64,000 nt of DNA from Aulostomus chinensis (Eukaryota; Chordata; Actinopteri; Syngnathiformes; Aulostomidae): positions 7,236,501-7,300,500 of the forward strand of contig JBBMOA010000020.1 in assembly GCA_037954235.1 (NCBI GenBank). Reading direction: 5' to 3'. This document shows, piece by piece, positions 10,361 through 21,190 of this stretch. Under the pieces are notes generated by a model. It saw only the letters and a list, made by a program, of their open reading frames with translations, was not told the DNA's origin and did no database searches. The position numbers were made by a program, and so were the translations under genes. Positions within the stretch are counted from its first letter, which is position 1. Every line of letters begins with the position of its first letter.

Positions 10361-10643
10361 CATATATATATACATACATATATATATACATATATATACA
10401 TATATATATACATATATATATATATACATATATACACATATATATACATATATATGTGTGTGTATATATATATATATATACACACACACATATATATACG
10501 TATATATATAAACATATATATAAACATATATATATACATACATATATATACACATATATACATATATACACATATATATATATACATATATATACACACA
10601 TATATATATACATACATATATATACACACATATATATATATAT

Positions 10644-10722
<79 letters not shown>
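10361..10722. repeat. (TA)n/(TACA)n microsatellite, about 360 bp
   Basis: Alternating purine-pyrimidine TATATACATA and ACACATATAT units without a break. The long Tyr/Ile reading frames on both strands here are products of the repeat, not genes. Confidence 0.95.
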
Positions 10723-10724
<2 letters not shown>

Positions 10725-10809
10725 TTAAATGAAACTTAATTTATAATCTGGTCCTCATTAATGTTTTGTTGAAGGTAAATTTAATAATGTATGGGAAGTG
10801 TGCCTCACT

Positions 10810-11830
10810 CTTTTGAACTTCATGCATTATCACTTGTTTTTATGGTTTTGTAATTTCAATATTTAGAGAAAAAAAATCAGTGAAAAAACTTTCTCTGCTG
10901 ACCTTGCTTCATTATCACTTATTTTAACATTTTTTTCCAATTAAAATTTACCCCAAAAAATCTAACAAATAACTGTCCTCTGCTGACTTTACAGCATTAT
11001 CAAAATTTAATGACTTTTTTCACATATAAACTGAGGAATAATCTGTGAAATAAGAGTTTTTCTCTGTTTAATATGGCGCATTATCACTCAATTGAATATT
11101 TTTTACCATATGAAATGAGGAATTATCTGTAAAATAACTTTTTATGTGCGGAATTGAAATATTTTCACTCAATTGAATTTTTTTGGCATCAAAATCATGG
11201 GAAAATCTGTAAAATAAGAGTTTTTCTCTTCTTCATTTGCCGCATTATCATGCAAACGAACTATTTTTACAAAAAAAAGGACAATTCGGTAAAATAACTG
11301 ACTTTCTCTGCTGAATTCAATGCAATATCACTTAATTGAATGGCTTTGGCTACAAAATTAAGTAAAAATCTATAAAATAAGAATTTTCCCTGTTTAATTT
11401 GCCGTATTATCACACCATTAAACAGTTTTTAAAATGGCATATCCATAAAATTGTAGTCTCTCTGCTGAGTTGAAAGTTTTTTGGCATAAAATTAAAGGGA
11501 AATCTTGTAAAATAAGGGGTTTTCTCTGTTTATTTTGCTGCATTATCAGTCAATTGAACATTTTTTTAACCATAAAAAACCAGGGCAAATTCAGAAAGTA
11601 ATAGTTTTTCTTAGCTGAACTTCAATTGTTCTCGCTCAGTTTCAAGTTTTTAAGCATACAAATATAGTAACAAAGCTGTGTGAAATACCTTTTTTTCTAC
11701 AAAAATTGCAGCACTATCACTTAATTGTGTGTATTTTAATGTAGATTTTTATGAAAATATGTAAAATATTTTTTCACTGTTAAACTGTAAATGAACATTT
11801 CTGTAAAATAAATGTTTTTGCACATAATTT
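10810..11830. repeat. Degenerate tandem array of ~82-bp monomers in alternating A/B types
   Basis: The landmark GCATTATCACT or its variants recur at about 10823, 10909, 10991, 11079, 11159, 11241, 11322, 11403, 11540, 11629 and 11709, a spacing of 79-89 bp (one double step at 11403-11540). Units with CTGTAAAATAAGAGTTTTTC and 'tttgccGCATTATCA' alternate with units with AAATAACT, 'CTCTGCTGA' and 'gaattgaa'. The true period is therefore a dimer of about 163 bp. No coding frame. About 12 monomers, very AT-rich. Confidence 0.8.
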
Positions 11831-12749
11831 TAATTAAGGTATTTTCTTTTGATTTTACAGTTTTTGTTTGGCAGCTGCTGCTGCCAGTCATTTGACCGTT
11901 TTTTTTTATGTTTTGTTTTTTACATTGTGGGTATGATGCGGTGATTACTGTTTTTTTTTTTTAATAAAAGCACCTGGTCTATTTTTCTGTCAATCTGTAA
12001 CCTAACATGCAATCCGATGTAGACAAAAAAAGAACTGTTGCAGCGTCTGCTCTGATGACCTACATCACTCCTCTTATTTGTCTTTTTTGCAAACATAAGT
12101 GGGTTAATGGAGGAATAAATCCTAAACAGTGTACAAACAGCAATGAAAGAAGTGAATGTGTACAAAGAGAAGTTCTGTCTGTACTAAGCAATAAGGCTAT
12201 GTATCTTTCTTCTGTGTAATGATGGAGGCAGCCACAGTGACTAGCGCTTCTCAGTTACTTGTGCGTGTACATGTTGGGGACTCTGTGTACTGACAGGCCA
12301 GCTGCTTATCAAAGAATGTGTTGGACACAGACATTAAATGAGAAGTGGGTAATTACACGTTTCTTGTTAGTTACTCGCCCTCGTCACTACCTCAGTATCC
12401 TTACTGGATACTCATTTCATTTAAGTATCTCTATCTTATGTCTATTCCCTATGTTTAATATTTTGTTGGGTGAACCAAAAAAAGGTTTTTCTACCTTAAT
12501 GAAATGCTTTACGTTAGCAATAAACAATTTGTTAAGAGACCAGAATGTGAATATGCTTGGTCAACAAGATGTATTGGCATTACTGTAACTTAATTACAAA
12601 GGTTAAGTCTGTTAGACTTATTGTTTGCTGTGACCCCCATCCCTCTATCTTTCTCTCTTCTTGTCTTTCTCCTTCTGGCCCATTCACATCCCTGCCTGTC
12701 TGTTTGACCCCCACCCCCCCCCCCCCCTTTGTCAGTGTCCCTCGCTGCT
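11831..12749. other. No recognisable gene
   Basis: AT-rich at first, then a pyrimidine-rich tract with a C-homopolymer at 12714-12727. The frames 12007-12219 and 12259-12588 show no family resemblance and look like chance. Confidence 0.5.
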
Positions 12750-12905
12750 TCCAAATTGCCAAGAAGGTCAGATCATAGGTCGCAGAGTAGGTCGTAGGCT
12801 GTCCAAAACCACAACTGGTGCGAGTAGCGACCTACTTCGCAACCTAAATTCCAGCCTAAACACGCCCACATTATAGGTCGGTTCAGGTGCATCCTACAGA
12901 GCAAC
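12750..12905 (-). repeat. ISL2EU-like fragment
   Basis: ccaaattgccaagaaggtc followed by repeated taggtcg/gtaggctgt motifs resembles the reverse complement of the small element at 39569-39672, which has aattgccaagtggcagcc. The match is loose and the right end is not clear. Confidence 0.4.
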
Positions 12906-12981
12906 CTATGGCCCACAATGCACCGCAGACTTCTTCTTTGTCCCCTAAAAACTTGTGGACCAAGCCAAGTTTGCGCCACCA

Positions 12982-13162
12982 ACAGTGTCACCAACGGACC
13001 AAAGTACAGTCAACGCAAGAATCGGCTTTCCACCATCTTCTAGGGCACCTCTAGAGTTGGTGTGAAACAGCGCAAGAATAGACAAACTTTTCGTGTTGAT
13101 ATACATCTGAACGTGAGCATCGACCCTGGCATACACAAGTTTTTCTTGAGTACATGAGGCCC
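12982..13162. mobile_element. Harbinger right-end fragment, copy 3
   Basis: acagtgtcaccaacggacca and the following ~150 bp match 3412-3574 of copy 1, then ttcttgagtacatgaggccc gives the terminal repeat, with CTG after it. The 5' border lies at nearly the same point of the element at which copy 2 is cut off (about 39318). Only non-coding end sequence remains. Confidence 0.8.
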
Positions 13163-13181
13163 CTGAAGATGCTCAAGCTGC

Positions 13182-13575
13182 CACCCGTGGCACCACCTGC
13201 TCACGTCCCCATCTGTCCATCAGCCTCTTTCCGTTTCTGTCCCTCTTTGTCTCTGCCCCACTCTTTTCATCTGTATATTCGTCGTCTCCATTTTCTGTCT
13301 TTGTCTCTGCCCTGCTCTTCTGCCCCCCCCCCCCCAAACTGGTCAAAGCAGAAGGCCATCCCCATTGAGCCTGGATCTGCTCGATGTTCATGCCTGTTAA
13401 AAAGGTTTTCGTCACCGCTATTGCAGGATGTGCTTGCTCATGGAGAATTGTTGGGTGTAAATTTAATTTATTGATGGAGTGTGGCACTCGACCTGCTATA
13501 CTTGTAAAATGTCATGCGATAACTTTTGTAGGGATTTGGCGCTATACAAATGAAAGAAAGAAAGACAGAAAGCTC
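13182..13575 (+). repeat. LINE/SINE tail repeat with GAAA tail, copy 1
   Basis: A pyrimidine-rich stretch, then aaactggtcaaagcagaaggcc, gcctgttaaaaaggttttcgtc, tgcttgctcatggaga and gatttggcgctatacaaatg, ending in GAAA repeats. The same order occurs at 39673-39955. This string is a familiar 3' end of fish retroposons (from memory). The frame 13154-13474 inside it is not a gene. Confidence 0.65.
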
Positions 13576-15174
13576 CGGTAATCTGCTGTGACTGTGTGTT
13601 CGGTTCATACAGATTGGTGCTGCCAGAGACTGCTATGAACTGTGAGCTGTGTGACTCCATTCGCAGACTGCAGAAATGCAATCATTAAGTTCACTCAGTC
13701 CCTTCAGCTGGCTTTAAAGACCCACTGCAATCTTCCCTTTTAGCTATTTTAAGCTTCTCAGTGGTCTTTAAATTGTGATTATGAAGTATTTAGTCAATAT
13801 CACAGAACCTGTAAAATTTTCCAGGACTGCTTTTGCAGAGTGCCAGTTGCTCATTGGCAATTTGCCTCTGAATTGTGAGTGGAGACAGCACTGACCATCA
13901 TATAAAGAGCCAGGCTGATGTGTCAGTCACAGCCTACATTGAACCACTAATGTTAAAGCGGCAACAGCTCAAGCCCTAGCCATTAGCAATACTAGTAACA
14001 TTAAATTTAACTAAATGCACATAATATGTGGCATGTACTGAACATTATATAAACAGAGTCTCATGTTAACAGAAATGTGATTTAATGTGACATTAAACAT
14101 TGAGTTCCTTACTTGTCCAAGACAAAAAACACTAACCACGAGTCAAACTAGAGTTTTGAGATCTCGTAGGTCTCTCTCTATTTTGGAAATGCAAGGCTAA
14201 TATTTACTCTGGTCTTATCCCTTTTTATCTGATGCTTTTTAAGCTGATGATTATGATTTTTTTTTCTGATGAAAATACAGGGGTCATCTCCAGGTGAATG
14301 TTTCAGACTGCTCTCTGTCATCGAGCATTCAAAATATACTGTTGCTCCTTGCTCACTGCAACATTCTATAAAGGGGTAGGGGCAAACGACACGGAAGGTG
14401 GTGAGGAGGAGGGGATTCACATGAGGCTGCAGAGGGCTTGTGATGTCATCCTTTACTCCACACACCATTTTGTCTCTAGTTCTTTAATTTAGTAAAATTT
14501 ATTTTTCCTGTAATGTAAAAAGGCTGAATTTTGTATTGACTTCCTTTAAATATCTACCTTTGTCAGCCTGCAACTCTTGCAGCCCAATACTTAATGTAAG
14601 ATATCCGCTGACAGTGAACTGTGAAAATATAACTGCAATTGTTATTTTAATCAAAACATATTCTACTGGATAAGAAATGTACTAAAAAATATTTTTACAA
14701 AATACTGTGAATGAAACTGCAATGGCATTTTTTATAATTAAAGAATAACTTAATATTATACAATAATATCTTCAATAAATTAAATAAAAAACATCATTAT
14801 GAAAAATACAGATTTCTGAAACTGATCATTACATATATAAGCAGCTTTAAAATTGGGAAAAAAAGTGTTCTTAACGATGCTGCATTAACTGTTAGCATTA
14901 TAAAACAGAATCACAAACAATGTTATCTAAAATGACAAATCAGCAAATCAACCAGCTACATCTTTCCGGTCATCAAAACTGTGGTATATTCATGGTTTGA
15001 TGGAACATTTTCAAGTAAAGACTGTATTTGTTTCTGTTAAACTTAATTGCTTAACATTTGCATTAGCTAGCACAGAAGTGTTGTCTCACAGAAGGTAACT
15101 AGAATAAAATATTGAAATATATTTCATATTGTCTGTAGTATTGGCTTGCCTTTTTTGAGCAGAAAAAGGGCCTG
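13576..15174. other. No recognisable gene
   Basis: AT-rich sequence. The frames 14178-14468 and 14298-14492 overlap on opposite strands and resemble no family I know. Confidence 0.5.
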
Positions 15175-15390
15175 TAGCAACTCATAATATAATAACGACT
15201 CATAAATAATAACTTAAATGTAATAAAAGTTCATAATGTAATAATTGGCTCATAATGTAATAAAATCAAGAGCGCATTACGTAATAACATCTTTGCGCAT
15301 TATGTAATAATGTAACAATTTATTACATTATGAGCCCAACTATGGAGCACCTCATAATGTAATAACAGCTCCTAATGTAACAATGGCTTA
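15175..15390. repeat. Cluster of TCATAATGTAATAA-type motifs
   Basis: At least eight versions of (T/G)CATAATGTAATAA occur within 210 bp (near 15182, 15229, 15247, 15273, 15297, 15351, 15371) plus one in reverse (ttattacattatgagcc near 15319), so the cluster contains a partial palindrome. Spacing is irregular, 17-25 bp or more. No coding sequence. Confidence 0.6.
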
Positions 15391-15467
15391 TACTGTGAGA
15401 GAAGTGTTGCATTATCACCATTTTTTCACCTTTGCCATTCCTGCAGGGTGAAAGGTCATGCTTTCAC

Positions 15468-15650
15468 CTCTGTGATTGTCCGTCTGTATGTAAGCAGAAT
15501 CACAAAATTTCTACAAAACATGTTGGAGCATTAAGTCCGTAACGACCAACACCTGCACACTGACAGGCAGAGCCCCGTGTTTGACTATGATTTGTACATA
15601 GGTGGCACTACAGTAATAGGGTGGATTAGGGAACAGGGTGGGGGACTGTA
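15468..15650. repeat. Dispersed repeat, copy B
   Basis: Close match to 4216-4427 with about 17 bp less in the middle. It runs directly into a head-truncated SINE. Confidence 0.7.
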
Positions 15651-15664
15651 GTCCAAGTAATTTC

Positions 15665-15982
15665 AGTGCACGGCAAGAAGGTTCCAGGTTCGAGCCCCGG
15701 ATCGGGCATGGGATCTTTCTGTGTGGAGTTTGCATGTTCTCCGTGTGCCTGCCTGGGTTCTCTCTGGGTACTCCAGCTTCTTCCCACAGTCCAAAGACAT
15801 GCAAATGGGGACTAGGCAAATTTGATACTCTAAATTCACCGTAGGTATGACTGTGAGAGTGAATGGTTGTCTGTCTATACATGTTGGCCCTGCGATGGAC
15901 TGGCAACCTGTTCAGGGTGAACCCTGCCTCACGCCCGAAAGCCGCTGGGGTAGGCTCCAGACCCCCCACGAACCTTAAGCAT
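15665..15982 (+). mobile_element. tRNA-derived SINE, head missing
   Basis: Joins the SINE consensus at cacggcaagaaggttccagg, lacking the A-box region, and ends at gaaccttaag without the ATGG tail. The B-box-like ggttcgagccc is kept. No target duplication seen. Confidence 0.8.
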
Positions 15983-18900
15983 TCACATTAGAACTGATCT
16001 GACCTGTGTATTTGCGGGGCTTTCAAGCATATTTTGGACTTGTACATTAAGTCCAGAGCAGTAATATACAGAGCTGCACAATATATTGTCTGCGCATCGC
16101 CAATGTGAGTGCGCAATATTCAAATTGCAGATCCAGCAACACAGGCGGCAAATTAATGCAACATGTCACTTAATAGTTTGCCAAAGCAGGCCACACCCCT
16201 GCACATGGACCTGATTGGATGTATTTCTCATGAATTAATAATTTCATAAACTGCACACCATCAATTTAGTAGATATGTTTTCTGCTTCCTGTCGTTTTGC
16301 TACAATTATTTTACAGATGCCGAGTCTCAATTAACCACATCACCAAACATTTGTTAATGGTGACAACTGTTATTCTATTTCTGTAGAGGGATTATTTTAT
16401 CTGCCATCTCCCAAAAAAAAACATACACATGTATGTTTATATCATGTGATATGTGCGTTTGCATGCGTGTGTGAGACTAAAGGGGTGTTACCTTTAAGAC
16501 TGAAATAATTGCCAGAGTGAAGCTGTTGAAACTTGCAACCACAAAATGCATCCCAGCAGCTCTTTGGTCGGTGGGTCATACTCCATTTTGCAAAGACTGT
16601 CTGATGGGGCAGAAACACAACAGGAAGTGTCTATCAAAACCTCTCCTGTTCTACTTTACAGCTACCTGAGTGACAAAACAGCAGGTGAGAGTAGACTATA
16701 GCAACCATGATAATAGCAGTATTATCTGCTGCAGGGATCAGGAGTTTATAATAGAAATTAACATCTAGAGAACATATCTTTTATTGTATATGACATTTTC
16801 CAAATTCCTCCTCTGAGCAACATGTAAGCTGTTGTTTATTTTACTTATCTTTTTCCTTGACAATAGTCACCTTGCTTTGATATATGTGCCTCTGGAATTA
16901 GAAGTGTCACACACACATGCGTTCTGTTTGCCTCTCAGACACACACACACACACACACATAAGCACACCCACTGCACCCCAAACAAACCCTTTATCTTTC
17001 AGCAAGGCCCTCCTACGGGACCACCAGCTGACCTGGGCGTTTGGTCATTTAGAAATTTAATCAAACAGTCAAAACTGTAGGGCTGAACTCTGCAGAATCA
17101 GTCAGCAAACATCGGTGGCATCAATACCGTTCATATGTGACAGACCACAAGAACATTTCCCAACGGACACGTACGTTGGAGAGATGCGGTTTGCGCATCG
17201 CTAAAACAGCAGCTGAAGAGATGTTGTAATCGAGATTAAGTTACGCCATATTTGTTGCTATGACAACCAGCAAGCCTGACGTAGGCCTGCTCCTTATAAT
17301 GTAGACAGCGCAGGAGAAGAATTGTGTGAAGGTGCCATTCCACTGCTGTTAAGGGAAAACAGGTCGAAACCTAAATTCCCGCTATTAGGAAAGACACAAC
17401 ACGAACTAATTCAGCTTTGTACAAAGGGCACCCTGTCTCAGTGGCTTCCCAAGAGAGAGTCCACCGAGACAGTTCCTTGCTTCTTTATTATACTGATAAT
17501 ACAGATACATGGGAGTGTGTGAATGGGTGCTCATATCAAGGCAGGTGCGTTTTCATGATGATAACAGTGTGACCTTGAATGAACTTCTATTTGAACATAG
17601 TGTGACAATAAAACATTAAAACATTATTTTCTTTTATCAACTGCGTTTCACGACTCAAACAATTCTTGTTTTAGAAGGTTAAATAAATTTATCAGATGAC
17701 GGCATCATCAGTGCTCATATATTGCACATGTCTGTGTTGAGTTTTTCTCATTTAAAGGAGGGACATCTCTGCTTCAGTTGTTTACCTGTTTGCCAGCACG
17801 CTTCAAAGTGATGACATTAGCTTGATGGACCAGGAGGGAAGAAAACCATCCAAGTAGCTCTTTTCCTGGCAGTTGGAACCGTGCATGCTGGCAGTGGGCA
17901 GAAAACACGAAGGCACGTTCTCAATGTCCCCCACCAAAGCTAACAACACAAAAGTCACAAATTTTGGTCACACAAGCAAGCACAAGTTAATAAGAACTAA
18001 ATGAGCTCAACGTAAGGTGACGTTGTTCTACATTATTAATGCCTCGTCAAAGAATTTCTGCAAACTGGAAAAATCCGTTTTATTTCTAGGAAACCAAAAT
18101 GTGTTGACAGACATGACACATACCAACAACAAATGCTACCTGCTTTATCCTAAATGTTGCACAATGTTGCAGGAGCTCTAGGGAAGGCCCTGGCACTAGA
18201 CCTGGAGCAACCAACATGGCGTGAACACAATAATATGCAATAGCACCATAGATGAGACAGCACAGACCAAGGCATCTCCATATATATTTCTATGGCTGAA
18301 GGTATCGCGGATATGTCAATGGTGCTGTCGGAAAAGTTGCGAGGAGCTAAACACCCAGGTCACGCGTGTCGAAATGCAGATTTGCCCCTTTCAGAGCGCC
18401 CAAACACCTGTGTTAACCCGTGTTTTTGGTGCAGGGTGAAAAGGGCTTTACACAGCAATAGCCCACCCCCACCCCACTGGCTGCTTGTCACCCTGCATTA
18501 ACTCCACCCTGTGCCCCCCCTACGCCAGTGGTGGAGTATTGCTCACCACTGGAGAGTAAAGGCAGAACCTCACATTTCCTTGCACCATTCATGCATCCAA
18601 ATGAGTGGATGTTCATCGCATCATCCGCTGTGATGCTTGTGAGAGAATTGCACTTTTGTATCTGCTGTGGAAGCCACAACATGGTGGAGTCAGGATGTAT
18701 CATGGGGCCTCCAGACACTCAAAGACTCAGGAAACACAACCACCCTCCCCAAGGGTGGAGCCTGGATGGTGCTTGCTTTCTCCTGACATAGAATACAGAA
18801 AAGCCATTGAGCGCGTTGTTGGGTTTCTGTTCCTCGCCCGTCTTCCTCCAAACCCTTGGACCTATCTTGGAGATCCAGTGGAGGAGGAAAGTTAGGGTTA

Positions 18901-19545
18901 GAGGGTTGGAGGGTATCAACAATGGTCTTCTTGCCGGTTGTCAAGTCTGCAGTCTTCCCATATTGAACCAAACTGAAGCAATTTAATGACACTGGGGAAA
19001 CTTGTGCAGGTGCTTTGTGTTTAGTAGATGAATAGTATGTGACACTCACATTCATGCCTTGCAAAATTTGGGCTGATTTATTCACAGTATTCTAATTGTC
19101 CAGTTTTTCCGCCACTGGACGGGCGTTGGGACAAGTACAACTCGGCTTGAAGCTCATTTTAATTGCACGACCAAGGGACATTTACACACACACAAGCTAG
19201 GATATCAGTCACTGAACCCACATCAGGTAGTGCTCTCAAGGTAGTCCCATCAATAGCTTCAGCGGCAGCAGGTCGTAAAATCGACAATGCATCCCCGTCC
19301 CAACAATCAATCATTTCTCCTGAAAAAAGATGTGGCATATTCACGACTGCACACGCTTCGCCCCCTTCCGGATAATCATCAGCCCAAATTAAGCAGTCTG
19401 AACTGAACAACGTTTTTAACCACAACAAAAATATTCCTCATAGATAGGGTCATCTGCATCTCTGAATTACACACATATACATGTTAGTAAGAAAACAACA
19501 TTTCACAACTGTTTTCATAGTCTTCAAGAAAGTGATCTGCTTTCT
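15983..19545. other. Unique-looking sequence without a recognisable gene
   Basis: Contains a short (CA)n run at 16938-16959 and several chance frames (16832-17080, 17322-17522, 18221-18501, 18528-18791). None has a domain, splice pattern or family match I can name. Confidence 0.45.
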
Positions 19546-21090
19546 GTGTGTAGCTCACATCTCGCCACTGATTATAAAATAAGTAATTACTTTCAAAAGA
19601 ACTTCCCCTATGTGCACCCAGAAGATGTTTACTTGGGCTCTAATGAACACAGAAAAGGCTGTTGTGTGCAATACATACCTTTATCTGACACACTAAGAGC
19701 TATTCTCAAAGACTCTGTTGTGTGGCAAGAGTGTGTTAAGTCTCACAATCGCCAAATGTCTAATGGTATTTTGAGTCATATTTGTGATGGGTCAGTCTTA
19801 AAATCCATCCAATATTTTGAAATTGATCATGAACCAGGATGCGTTTGAAGTGGTAAATCCACTTGGGTCTTCAAGGAAAAAGCATAATCTTGTGGGAGTG
19901 TACTTCACACTTGCTGATTTTGAGCCATTTTATCGCTCCAGCACTGAAAACATGCAGTTAATACTGTTGTGGAAAGAGACTGATTTCAAAACCTTTGGCC
20001 TGGAGACAGCGTTCTCTCGGATGTTGTCAGACCTAGAAGCTAGACAGAAGACAGCCAGAAGAACATGGATTTGTGACCACATCTGGTCACGTGGTTCGAC
20101 CAACAATAATATCTATTGTTAGTGACAATCTTTGATCACACTTCATTGGTGGCTACACACAAAACTTTAGCACTTCAAAGTATTTTTTCAGGTATTATGA
20201 GCTACCAAGAGACCAAATTGAAAATGTGAGCCAGAGCTTTCCTGTGCGAACAGTTGACAGCTACAAAGAAGCAGTGCAGACATTACAGCAGGGTGATGTG
20301 GGTAATGTCTAAGGCCTATATTGTGACTCTGTGTTCAACTCTCTTAAATATTTTCATGTATGACAGCCAGGTCTTCCCCCATGTCTCAGGCATGACTTGT
20401 TTGAGGGAATTGTATCTTATAACAGAGCCATTTACCTGCGTTCCTTCATAAAAGTTAGGCATTGGTTTACATACGCTCAACTCAACAGGAGAATTTCACA
20501 GTTTGCCTACAAGGGGTCAGATCCCAGCTAATCTCCTTGTCAGGTGAGTGAAAAGGCCAACACAACAGGTAGCCAAGCAGCAGAGAACTGGTGTCTTCTT
20601 TGGCTCCTGCCTGTCATTATTGGTGACAAAGTGGATTCTCATGACTCAGTGTGGAAGTTAGTGATCACTTTAAAAGAGCTAGTGGAACTAGTGTGTGCAC
20701 CTAAGATCACCATTGCCCAGGTTGCATACCTCAATGTTGTTGTGATGGAATACAAGGAAAACACTGTTTCCCTGTGAGCACCTCAAACCCAAACACTACA
20801 ATCTTCTCAACTATGCCTCACTGACTCTCAAACTTGGTCCACTAATATGGCTACGGACAATGCAATTTGAGAGAAAACACTCTTATTTAAAGAGGTGTGT
20901 GAGGAGGATACAAAACTTCAAGAATGTGTGCCACACTCTCGCAAACTTGCACCAACTCCTGCAAACTATTCTCAACTCGAAATCCTTTTTCATTGGACAA
21001 AATTGTCCTCTCTCTAAAGCATAGTGTTGTGGACCAGTATAGACGGAACTATTCTTCTGTACTACCTCTGAGGTAGATGAATGTCAGTGT
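19546..21090 (+). pseudogene. DDE-transposase-like protein of an unnamed fish element family
   Basis: Pieces of one protein follow each other in changing frames: 19546-19848 (YFQKNFPYV.., YIPLSDTLRAIL), 19817-20122 (NQDAFEVVNPLGSSRKKHN, LVGVYFTLADFEPF), then SDNL.SHFIGGY near 20125, YYELPRDQIENV, FNSLKYFHV.QPGLPP, RHDLFEGIV near 20395, 20560-20770 (ENWCLLWLLPVIIGDKV, ELVELVCAPKI) and LGPLIWLRTMQFERKHSYLK near 20850. I remember a multi-copy family of unannotated fish and invertebrate proteins with this order. The DN, HDLFEG and FE.KHSY acids could be a DDE triad (inference). At least four frameshifts or stops: a dead copy. A SAM-protein pseudogene follows at once. Confidence 0.6.
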
Positions 21091-21190
21091 TGTAATGTGT
21101 ATTATTTCCATGGTAAATGTGTGTACATGCAGAGAAAGACATCAAGAAATTTCAATTGTGATGTAATGAGTCATCTGCTTTCCTGAAATC

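Noticed and set aside
10261..10732. Long Tyr/Ile/His-rich reading frames on both strands
   Set aside because: They are translations of the TA/CA microsatellite; all frames are open because the repeat lacks stop codons.
10810..11830. A CRISPR array
   Set aside because: Units are adjacent and degenerate without unique spacers, and the genome is animal.
12259..12588. A 109-codon frame as a gene
   Set aside because: No homology, no splice signals in phase and AT-rich codon content like the surrounding intergenic DNA.
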